Positions 25,943-33,006 of a DNA stretch of 64,000 bases are shown in pieces; position 1 is the first letter of the stretch; each line of letters opens with the position of its first letter. Both the position numbers and the translations under genes were made by a program. The notes beneath the pieces are model-generated. The model worked only from the letters and a program-made list of their open reading frames with translations. It did no database searches and was not told the DNA's origin. The DNA is taken from the NCBI RefSeq assembly GCF_006439355.1, contig NZ_VFTG01000005.1, positions 124,001-188,000 of the forward strand, written 5' to 3'. The stretch is from Mesorhizobium sp. B4-1-3 (lineage in GTDB: Bacteria > Pseudomonadota > Alphaproteobacteria > Rhizobiales > Rhizobiaceae).

Positions 25943-27517
25943 TCAACCTCCTCCGAGCTGTTGGGCGAGCATGTAGCCGGAGCCCGCGCCCGTTCCGGCG
26001 CCCGGCCATGTGGCGGCGCCGGTGAGGTAGAGGTTCGGGACCGGCGTGTTCCAGCGCGCGAAGGACCGCGCCGGGCGGAAGAGGAAATTCTGCGCCAGAT
26101 GGTGGCTGCCGCAGATCTGGTCGCCACCGACGAGGTTCGGGTTCTCGCGCTCGAGGTCGAGCGGCGAGAAGATCGCGCGGCCAAGGATTTTCTGCCGCAG
26201 GCCCGGCGCATAGCTCTCGATGATGTCGAGCACGCGCTCGGCATAGGCGTCCTTGACTGCATCCCAATGGGCAGGGGCGATCTTGCCGGCCATGTCTCCG
26301 GCAATCTCGGCCGGCAGCATGCGCACTTGCACCCACAGCACATGCTTGCGTTGCGGCGCGCGCGACGGATCGACGGCCGTCGGCTGGCCCACCACGAGAA
26401 CGGGCTGGTCGGGCAGCAGGCCGGCGATCGCCTGCTGGTAGACGCGCGACATAGCGTCGAGCGACGGTGCCAGATGCACATAGGCGAACTGCCGAAGCTC
26501 TGAACCGGCGCTCCAGTCCGGCAGGTCGTCCAGCGCCAGATGGATCATCATCGTGCCCGGCGCATAGCGGAATGTCTTCATCGCCGCGTCGAAGCCGGCG
26601 TCGCCCGAGCCGTTGGGCAGCAGCTTGCCCGGCAGGGCCTTCGGCGCGACACCGGCGACGACGGCCTTGGTCGCGACATGCGTTTCGCCGGATGCCAACC
26701 GCACCCCGGTCGCCTTGCCGCCGGAAACGGTGATCTCGGCGACATCCGCGCCGGTCGTGATCTGGCCGCCGGCCGCCTTCACCATGCCGGCCAGCGCGCG
26801 GATGATCGTATCGGCGCCGCCTTTGCCCAGCACCATGCCGAAACTCTGGTTGGCCATCGATTCCAGGTAGGGGAACACGGCACCCCCGGCGATGTCGGGC
26901 GCGAAGTCGAGATGCATGCCCCAGGCGGCGAGCGTCGTGCGCACATGCGGCGTCTCGAAATTTTCCTCGAGCCACGCGCGCGGTGACGACAACAGCAATC
27001 GGGCCGTATCGAGCGCGCCGGAAAAACCCTTCTTGCGCCAGAGATTCCAGCCTGTGCCGGCCAGCGCCCTTGCACTCATCGGCGAACCCAGCAGGCGGAA
27101 CAGATGCTTGGCCTCACCCGGGAAGGTAGCGACCAGTTTCCGCCATGTGGCCGCGTCCGCCGCGGAGAAGGCGGCCAACCGCGATGCGGTCTTTTCGAGG
27201 TCATTGCTGACGCCGAACCATTTGCCGTCCGGAAAGGCGCTGGCGAAACAATCGGCCACCGGCGCGAACTCCAGCCCATGGGTTTTCAATTCATTTGCAT
27301 ATTTCCGGTGGAAGCCGGAGCCGGCGAAAAGGCTTAAATTCATCGCGCCGAAATCGTGCCGGAAACCGGGAAGCGTGTATTCGGCGGTCCGCACCGCGCC
27401 GCCGATCGTTTCGCTGCGCTCGAAAACCGCTATTTTCCAGCCTTTGAGCGCCAAATGCGCGGCGCATGCCAGACTGTTGTGGCCCGCCCCGACAAAGATG
27501 GCGTCGAACTCGCTCAC
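25943..27517 (-). CDS. Phytoene-desaturase-like NAD(P)/FAD-dependent oxidoreductase 1
   Basis: A 524-residue flavoprotein. The N-terminal dinucleotide fold is FDAIFVGAGHNSLACAAHLALKG with the acidic end of strand two in AVFERSETIGGAVRT. The C-terminal FAD signature reads NLYLTGAATWPGAGTGAGSGYM. The fold is that of phytoene desaturase/monoamine-oxidase relatives, but no carotenoid gene is nearby. I choose GTG 27517 (MSEFDAIFVGAG); a TTG four codons earlier is less convincing. It is the first gene of the minus arm of the catabolic cluster, facing the cyclase gene across 119 bases. A paralogue is encoded at 28738. It may oxidise an indole-derived intermediate, which is inference. Confidence 0.85.
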   Translation of the reverse strand: MSEFDAIFVGAGHNSLACAAHLALKGWKIAVFERSETIGGAVRTAEYTLPGFRHDFGAMNLSLFAGSGFHRKYANELKTHGLEFAPVADCFASAFPDGKWFGVSNDLEKTASRLAAFSAADAATWRKLVATFPGEAKHLFRLLGSPMSARALAGTGWNLWRKKGFSGALDTARLLLSSPRAWLEENFETPHVRTTLAAWGMHLDFAPDIAGGAVFPYLESMANQSFGMVLGKGGADTIIRALAGMVKAAGGQITTGADVAEITVSGGKATGVRLASGETHVATKAVVAGVAPKALPGKLLPNGSGDAGFDAAMKTFRYAPGTMMIHLALDDLPDWSAGSELRQFAYVHLAPSLDAMSRVYQQAIAGLLPDQPVLVVGQPTAVDPSRAPQRKHVLWVQVRMLPAEIAGDMAGKIAPAHWDAVKDAYAERVLDIIESYAPGLRQKILGRAIFSPLDLERENPNLVGGDQICGSHHLAQNFLFRPARSFARWNTPVPNLYLTGAATWPGAGTGAGSGYMLAQQLGGG

Positions 27518-27636
27518 GCCCCGCCCCAAAATGCTTTATGCTTAAAGATAATTGCAGATGCATATGTTTTCGTCTAGTAGGTATATTAAGGGCCGCAACG
27601 AGCCTTGATGATCACGGACAAGAGGGAACAAAGACC
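27518..27636. promoter_or_regulatory. Divergent promoter region of the catabolic cluster
   Basis: These 119 bases separate the two oppositely transcribed arms of the cluster and are markedly AT-rich compared with their surroundings (27534-27595). They contain CTTTATGCTTAAAG at 27534-27547 (5-base inverted arms) and an ATGCAT at 27569-27574. A GTATATTAAG patch near 27591 could serve as a -10 region for the plus arm. A MarR-type repressor encoded in either arm could bind here. No site is certain. Confidence 0.5.
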
Positions 27637-28428
27637 ATGGACACGCAAAAACTCCTCGGCGAGGTCGCCAGCCAGCTGCTTTCGGGAGAAATCAAGGTGG
27701 TCGACCTGACGGCGCCGCTTGGACCGAACACCCCGCTGATCAAGCTGCCGCCGGAACTCGCCGTCGACACGCCGAAGGTCGAGATCCATGAGATCTCCAA
27801 ATACGACAAGAACGGTCCGTGGTGGGCCTGGAACTGGCTGAAGCTCGGCGAGCATTCGGGCACGCATTTCGACGCGCCGCAGCACTGGATCACCGGCAAA
27901 GATTATCCGGACGGCGCCACCGACACCATTCCGGCGCAGAATTTCATCGGCCCGGTCAACGTCATCGACTGCTCGGCGGAAGCGGCGGCAGACCATGACT
28001 TCCTGCTCACCGTCGACCACATCAAGGCCTGGGAAGCCAAGCATGGCGCCATCAATCCCGGCGAATGGGTGGTGATGCGCACCGACTGGTACAAGCGCAA
28101 CGGCTCGGAAGCCGAATTCCTCAACGCCAACGAGACCGGGCCGCACACGCCCGGCCCGACGGCGGAGGCCATCCAGTTCCTGATCGCCAAGGACATCAAG
28201 GGCTGGGGCTCGGAGACGATCGGCACCGACGCCGGCAAGGCCGGCGGCATGGAGCCGCCATTCCCGGCCCACACGCTGATGCACAAGGCCAACCGTTACG
28301 GCCTTGCCAGCCTCTGCAATCTCGACCAGCTGCCGCCGAAGGGCGCGATCCTGATCGCCGCCCCGCTCAAGATCGAGCGCGGCACCGGCAGCCCGATCCG
28401 CGCTTTGGCGCTGGTGCCGGGCAAGTAG
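27637..28428 (+). CDS. Cyclase-family metal hydrolase (isatin hydrolase/kynurenine formamidase superfamily)
   Basis: A 263-residue protein of the cyclase family, metal-dependent amide or lactam hydrolases. The family metal motif HxGTHxDxPxH is present as EHSGTHFDAPQHWITG (about residue 74), and a later PFPAHTLMHKANRYGL supplies further conserved histidines. At 263 residues it is closer to isatin hydrolases (about 260) than to KynB-type kynurenine formamidase (about 210). ATG 27637 follows AGAGGGA by nine bases; longer in-frame readings cross the promoter region. It heads the plus arm with a second FAD oxidoreductase, a MarR regulator and an indolepyruvate oxidoreductase-like enzyme. Hydrolysis of isatin to isatinate is an attractive but unproven role. 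Confidence 0.85.
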   Translation: MDTQKLLGEVASQLLSGEIKVVDLTAPLGPNTPLIKLPPELAVDTPKVEIHEISKYDKNGPWWAWNWLKLGEHSGTHFDAPQHWITGKDYPDGATDTIPAQNFIGPVNVIDCSAEAAADHDFLLTVDHIKAWEAKHGAINPGEWVVMRTDWYKRNGSEAEFLNANETGPHTPGPTAEAIQFLIAKDIKGWGSETIGTDAGKAGGMEPPFPAHTLMHKANRYGLASLCNLDQLPPKGAILIAAPLKIERGTGSPIRALALVPGK

Positions 28429-28520
28429 GCGAGGCGGCGGTCTTCGGGAGAAGATCATGCTCGAGGGCAATGGAGCGATGGTGAGGCGGGGAGGGTGGCC
28501 GTGCAGCGCTGGCGCTCTAC

Positions 28521-28682
28521 GGCGTCCCCCTCTGTCCTGCCGGACATCTCCCCCACAAGGGGGGAGACTGACGGCTTTGGCGCCCCACTCGATCCCGCAA
28601 CGTGGACAATTAGCGAAAGCCGCGATGACAGCTGATCTCCCCCCTAGAGGGGGAGATGTCCGGCAGGACAGAGGGGGGCGCG
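28521..28682. repeat. Intergenic inverted-repeat element, family A, copy 2
   Basis: It lies in the 309-base gap between the cyclase and second FAD oxidoreductase genes, and nothing else recognisable is there. Its ends match those of copies 1 and 3: CTGCCGGACATCTCCCCC and AAGGGGGGAGACTG at the left, ATCTCCCCCCTAGAGGGGGA and GATGTCCGGCAGGACAGAGG at the right. Confidence 0.75.
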
Positions 28683-28737
28683 AAGGAACTGGGCTTTGCG
28701 CGACTGACCTTCGCCTCTCATCGCTTGCGAGCGCCCA

Positions 28738-30309
28738 ATGACCGTCGTCGATCACATCATCGTCGGCAGCGGCATCAACGCCCTGGTTTGTGCGGCAGTA
28801 CTCGGCGCCAAAGGCGCCAAGGTGCTCGTGCTCGAGCGCAATGATCGTATCGGTGGCTGCATGCGCACCGAGGAGATCACGGCGCCGGGCTTCGTCCACG
28901 ACGTGATGGCGACTACCTTCGTGCTGTTCATCACGTCGCCGGCCTTCGCCGCGCTCGGCAAGGACCTCGCGCGGCATGGGCTGGAATTCTGCAACACCGC
29001 CACGCCGACAGGCGTGCTCACGCCCGACGGCAGCCATGCCGTGCTCACCACCGACCGTGGCGCCAACATCGCGACGCTGAACCGGATCGCCGCCGGCGAC
29101 GGCGACCGGCACGGCACTGATGTCGGCGGCATCGAGCGCAATGCCGGCCTGCTGTTCGGCCTGCTCGGCGGCGCGCTCTGGTCCTATCCGACGACGAAGC
29201 TGTTGGCTGGCGAAGCCTGGCGGCGCGGTCCGCGCGACCTCGCCGCCTTCATGGGCGAGGCGCTGGTGCCAGCGCGCGGCTGGCTGGAAACGACTTACGG
29301 TTCCGACCTCGTCCGCGCGCTCTGGGCGCCCTGGGTGCTGCATGCCGGGCTCGGCCCGGAAGACGCCTTCTCCGGCCAGATCGCCAAGGTCATCGCCTTC
29401 GCGCTGGAGGCGGCCGGCGCGCCGATCGTCAAGGGCGGCGCGAAAAACCTACTCGCCGCCTTCGAGGCGCTGATCAAGGAGCGTGGCGGCGAGATTCGCC
29501 TCAACGCCGATGTCGCCTCGGTCGTCCAGAGCGGTGGCCGCGTCTCCGGCGTGCGGCTTGCGTCCGGCGAGACGTTGAACGCCGAGAAGAGTGTCATCTG
29601 CTCCGTCACGCCGACGCAGCTTTACGGCCGCCTGCTCGGCAGGGATGCGCCGGAAGCGGCAACCAAGGCCACGCAGTCCTATCGCTACGGCAAAGGCAAT
29701 TTCCAGATCCATTACGCGCTGGAAAAGTCGCCCGCATGGCGTGGCGAGGGCCTCGACAAGGTGGCGCTGCTGCATCTGACGCCGGGTTTGGACGGTGTCT
29801 CGAAAGCCTGCAACGAAGCGGTGCGCGGCCTGCTGCCGGAAGTGCCGACCATCTGCGTCGGGCAGCCGCATGTGCTCGATCCCTCGCGCTGCCCGGAAGG
29901 CAAGGCGATCCTGTGGCTGCAGCTGCCCGAGGCGCCGCGGCACGTCAAGGGCGATGCCGCCGGCAAGCTCGAAGCCCCCGCCGACGGCCGCTGGACCGAA
30001 GCGCTGCGCGAGGCCTATGCCGATCGCGTCGAGGCGATCCTCGCCAGCCACATCGACGGTTTCCGCGACACGGTGATTGCCCGCCGCGCCTATTCGCCGG
30101 CCGATCTCGAGGCGATGAACATCAACCTGGTCGGCGGCGATCCTTATGGCGGCTCGTCCACCATCGACCAGTCCTTCCTGTGGCGGCCGTTCAAGGCGAG
30201 CCGCAACCATGAGACCGGCATCAAGGGCCTCTATCACATCGGCGCCTCGACCCATCCGGGCGCCGGCCTCGGTGGCGGCTCCGGCTTCCTTCTGGCGGGG
30301 AGGCTCTGA
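28738..30309 (+). CDS. Phytoene-desaturase-like NAD(P)/FAD-dependent oxidoreductase 2
   Basis: A 523-residue paralogue of the oxidoreductase encoded at 25943-27517. It has VDHIIVGSGINALVCAAVLGAKG and LVLERNDRIGGCMRTEEI at the N-terminus and LYHIGASTHPGAGLGGGSGF at the C-terminus. Both ends are the FAD-binding parts of the amine oxidase/phytoene desaturase fold. It starts at ATG 28738, 309 bases after the cyclase gene across a family A repeat. Its stop overlaps the MarR ATG by one base. Two related but distinct flavoproteins on opposite arms suggest either two successive oxidations or a heteromeric enzyme. No substrate can be assigned from sequence. Confidence 0.85.
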   Translation: MTVVDHIIVGSGINALVCAAVLGAKGAKVLVLERNDRIGGCMRTEEITAPGFVHDVMATTFVLFITSPAFAALGKDLARHGLEFCNTATPTGVLTPDGSHAVLTTDRGANIATLNRIAAGDGDRHGTDVGGIERNAGLLFGLLGGALWSYPTTKLLAGEAWRRGPRDLAAFMGEALVPARGWLETTYGSDLVRALWAPWVLHAGLGPEDAFSGQIAKVIAFALEAAGAPIVKGGAKNLLAAFEALIKERGGEIRLNADVASVVQSGGRVSGVRLASGETLNAEKSVICSVTPTQLYGRLLGRDAPEAATKATQSYRYGKGNFQIHYALEKSPAWRGEGLDKVALLHLTPGLDGVSKACNEAVRGLLPEVPTICVGQPHVLDPSRCPEGKAILWLQLPEAPRHVKGDAAGKLEAPADGRWTEALREAYADRVEAILASHIDGFRDTVIARRAYSPADLEAMNINLVGGDPYGGSSTIDQSFLWRPFKASRNHETGIKGLYHIGASTHPGAGLGGGSGFLLAGRL

Positions 30310-30791
30310 TGGAACAGAAGCTTCCGGAAAAGCGCCAGCGCATCTCGACCCTCGGCCAGATCGGCCTGCAGCAATTCGCGCCCTATCTGATGAACCGCAT
30401 CATGGGCCGCTACAACGCCACCCTGCGCGACAACTTCCGCAAGCAGGGCCTGACCATTCCGCAGGTGCGGACACTCGCCGTGCTCTCGGTCACCGACGGC
30501 GTCACCGTCAACGACCTCTCGGTCTATACGGTGATCGAGCAGTCGACCTTGAGCCGCACGCTCGACACGCTCGAAGGTCAGGGCCTGGTGCGGCGCGAGC
30601 AGGGCGTCACCGACAGCCGCATCCGCCATGTGTTCCTGACCGATGACGGCCGCGCGCTGTTCACCCGCGCCTGGCCGGCCATGCACGACGCCTTCGAGGC
30701 GATGTTCGACGGTGTCGACGATGCCGAATATGCCGCGCTGATCGCGATTCTGCAGAAGATGCTGAAGAACATCCGCAAGCACGACATCTGA
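30309..30791 (+). CDS. MarR-family transcriptional regulator
   Basis: A 160-residue MarR protein. FAPYLMNRIMGRYNATLRDNFRKQG forms the dimer helix. Then comes the helix-turn-helix VRTLAVLSVTDGVTVNDLSVYTVIEQSTLSRTLDTLEGQGLV and the wing RREQGVTDSRIRHVFLTDDG with its conserved Asp-Arg. It starts on the last base of the upstream oxidoreductase stop, so it is co-translated with it. It lies 61 bases before the indolepyruvate oxidoreductase-like genes. It is the second MarR gene of the cluster and probably senses a pathway compound to control the plus arm or the divergent promoter region. Confidence 0.9.
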   Translation: MEQKLPEKRQRISTLGQIGLQQFAPYLMNRIMGRYNATLRDNFRKQGLTIPQVRTLAVLSVTDGVTVNDLSVYTVIEQSTLSRTLDTLEGQGLVRREQGVTDSRIRHVFLTDDGRALFTRAWPAMHDAFEAMFDGVDDAEYAALIAILQKMLKNIRKHDI

Positions 30792-30852
30792 GTTTGACGC
30801 ACGCGCCGCCCGCCCAAAGGCAACGGGAAGGCGGCAACGGAAGGAGGCAGAG

Positions 30853-33006
30853 ATGGCCGAACGGTCTTTTGCCAAGGAAGTCGAAAAGCTGAGGCTTGGC
30901 GCCGGCGAGGAATTCGCCGGCGAGGGCATCCTCGCCATCACCAAGGCGCTCTTGCAATGCGGCGTCGGCTATGTCGGCGGCTATCAGGGCGCGCCGATCA
31001 GCCATCTGATGGATGTGCTGGCCGACGCGCAGGACATCCTGGGCGAGCTCGGCGTGCATTTCGAGGCGAGCGCCTCGGAAGCGACCGCCACCGCCATGCT
31101 CGCCGCCTCCGTGCACTACCCGATCCGGGGTGCGGCCACCTTCAAGTCGACGGTCGGCACCAATGTCGCCTCCGACGCGCTGGCGAACCTGGCGTCCGGT
31201 GGGGTCACCGGCGGCGCGCTGATCATCGTCGGCGAAGACTATGGCGAGGGCTCCTCCATCATGCAGGAGCGAAGCCACGCCTTCGCCATGAAGAGCCAGG
31301 TCTGGCTGCTCGACCCGCGCCCGAACCTGCCCTCGATCGTCAAGGCGGTCGAGGACGGCTTCGAATTGTCGGAGGTCTCGAACACGCCGGTCATGCTGCA
31401 GGTGCGCATCCGCTGCTGCCACGTCCACGGCCACTTCATCGCCAAGGACAACAAGCGCCCGCCAATGTCGGTCGCCGATGCGCTTTCGGCGCCGCGCCGC
31501 GACACCGGCCGCATCGTGCTGCCGCCCGCCTCCTTCCTGCATGAGAAGGAGAAGGTCGCCAAGCGCTGGCCGGCCGCGGTGGATTTCATCAAGAGCCGCA
31601 AGATCAACGAACTGTTCGGACCGGATCATGGCTCGGTCGGCATCGCCATGCAGGGCGGCATGTACAATTCCGTCATCCGCGCGCTGCAGCGGCTCGGCCT
31701 TGCCGACACCTATGGCGACACCGACGTGCCGCTCTATGTGCTGAACGCCGTCTATCCGCTGGTCGACGACGAGTTCCTCGCCTTCTGCGAGGGCAAGCAG
31801 GCAGTGCTGGTCGTCGAGGAAGGCCAGCCCAATTACATCGAGCAGGCCTTTGCCGCGATGCTGCACAAGGCCGGGCGCGGCACCAAGCTGGTCGGCAAGG
31901 AGCATCTGCCGATGGCCGGCGAATACACCGGACAGGTGATGCTCGACGGTATCGGCTCCTTCTTGCGCGCCAACGCCCCGCATCTTTTGCCGGACGAGGT
32001 CCGCGCGCCGAACAAGTTGGGCGAAGGCGTCGACACCGCCGATCTCATCAATGTCGTTCCCGGCCGGCCGCCGGGCTTCTGCGTCGGCTGCCCGGAGCGG
32101 CCGATCTTCGCCGCGACCAAGCTGGTCGAACAAGAGCTCGGCAAGCATCACATCGCCTCCGACATCGGCTGCCATCTGTTCTCGATCATGCCGCCCTTCG
32201 AGCTCGGCGCCACCACCATGGGCTACGGACTCGGGCCGGCCTCGGCTTCGGCGTTCAATTCACCCGAAGCAAAACGCCGCTCGATCTCCTTCGTTGGCGA
32301 TGGCGGCTTCTGGCACAACGGCCTGACCTCCTCGATCGGCAATGCCGTCTTCAACCGGAATGACGGCGTCATCGTCGTCGTCGACAATTTCTATTCGGCC
32401 GCCACTGGCGGCCAGGACATCCTGTCGTCGCGCGCCAACAACCGCACCAAGTCCACAAAGCATCCGATCGACGAGGCGGTGAAGGGCATGGGCGTAAAAT
32501 GGCTGCGCCACATCGACCGCACCTATGACGTCGGCAAGATGCAGGCAACCTTGCGCGAGGCTCTGACGACGGAAGAAAAGGGACCGAAGGTCATCGTCGC
32601 CTCGTCGGAATGCATGCTCAACCGGCAGCGCCGCGAGAAGCCGCTGGTCGACAAGGCGATCAAGGGCGGCGAGCGCATCGTCAAGCCGAAATTCGGCGTC
32701 GACGAGGACATCTGCACCGGCGACCACGCCTGCATGCGGCTCTCCGGCTGTCCGTCGCTGTCGGTCAAGTCGCTCGACGATCCGTTGCGCGACGATCCGG
32801 TCGCCTCGATTGACCAGAACTGCGTCGGCTGCGGCAATTGCGGCGAGGTGGCGGATGCGGCGGTGCTGTGCCCGTCCTTCTACCGCGCCGATGTCGTGCA
32901 CAATCCTGGCCGCTGGGACCGTTTCCTCGAAAGCGCGCGCCGCGCCGTGATCGGCCTGTTGCAGCGGCGCCGCGAGAGCCGCCGTTTGACGTTCGCCGAT
33001 GCTTGA
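30853..33006 (+). CDS. Indolepyruvate ferredoxin oxidoreductase-like alpha subunit (2-oxoacid:acceptor oxidoreductase)
   Basis: A 717-residue fused subunit: an N-terminal pyrimidine-binding transketolase-like domain, a CoA/oxoacid region with PGFCVGCPERPIF (about residue 408), a TPP domain with GDGGFWHNGLTSSIGN ending in VVDN (about 481-513), and a C-terminal ferredoxin-like domain. The first cysteine set, CTGDHACMRLSGCP (about 621), is spaced CX5CX5C. The second, CVGCGNC followed by CP (about 658), is a normal 4Fe-4S pattern. Such enzymes convert an aryl 2-oxoacid plus CoA to the acyl-CoA and CO2. A strong AGGAGG precedes the ATG. It pairs with the next gene (8-base overlap). Arylpyruvate or arylglyoxylate substrates are both possible. 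Confidence 0.9.
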   Translation: MAERSFAKEVEKLRLGAGEEFAGEGILAITKALLQCGVGYVGGYQGAPISHLMDVLADAQDILGELGVHFEASASEATATAMLAASVHYPIRGAATFKSTVGTNVASDALANLASGGVTGGALIIVGEDYGEGSSIMQERSHAFAMKSQVWLLDPRPNLPSIVKAVEDGFELSEVSNTPVMLQVRIRCCHVHGHFIAKDNKRPPMSVADALSAPRRDTGRIVLPPASFLHEKEKVAKRWPAAVDFIKSRKINELFGPDHGSVGIAMQGGMYNSVIRALQRLGLADTYGDTDVPLYVLNAVYPLVDDEFLAFCEGKQAVLVVEEGQPNYIEQAFAAMLHKAGRGTKLVGKEHLPMAGEYTGQVMLDGIGSFLRANAPHLLPDEVRAPNKLGEGVDTADLINVVPGRPPGFCVGCPERPIFAATKLVEQELGKHHIASDIGCHLFSIMPPFELGATTMGYGLGPASASAFNSPEAKRRSISFVGDGGFWHNGLTSSIGNAVFNRNDGVIVVVDNFYSAATGGQDILSSRANNRTKSTKHPIDEAVKGMGVKWLRHIDRTYDVGKMQATLREALTTEEKGPKVIVASSECMLNRQRREKPLVDKAIKGGERIVKPKFGVDEDICTGDHACMRLSGCPSLSVKSLDDPLRDDPVASIDQNCVGCGNCGEVADAAVLCPSFYRADVVHNPGRWDRFLESARRAVIGLLQRRRESRRLTFADA

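Noticed and set aside
25943..30309. Carotenoid biosynthesis locus, because of two phytoene-desaturase-like proteins.
   Set aside because: No phytoene synthase, cyclase of the Crt type or isoprenoid gene is present; the neighbours are aromatic/indole catabolic genes.
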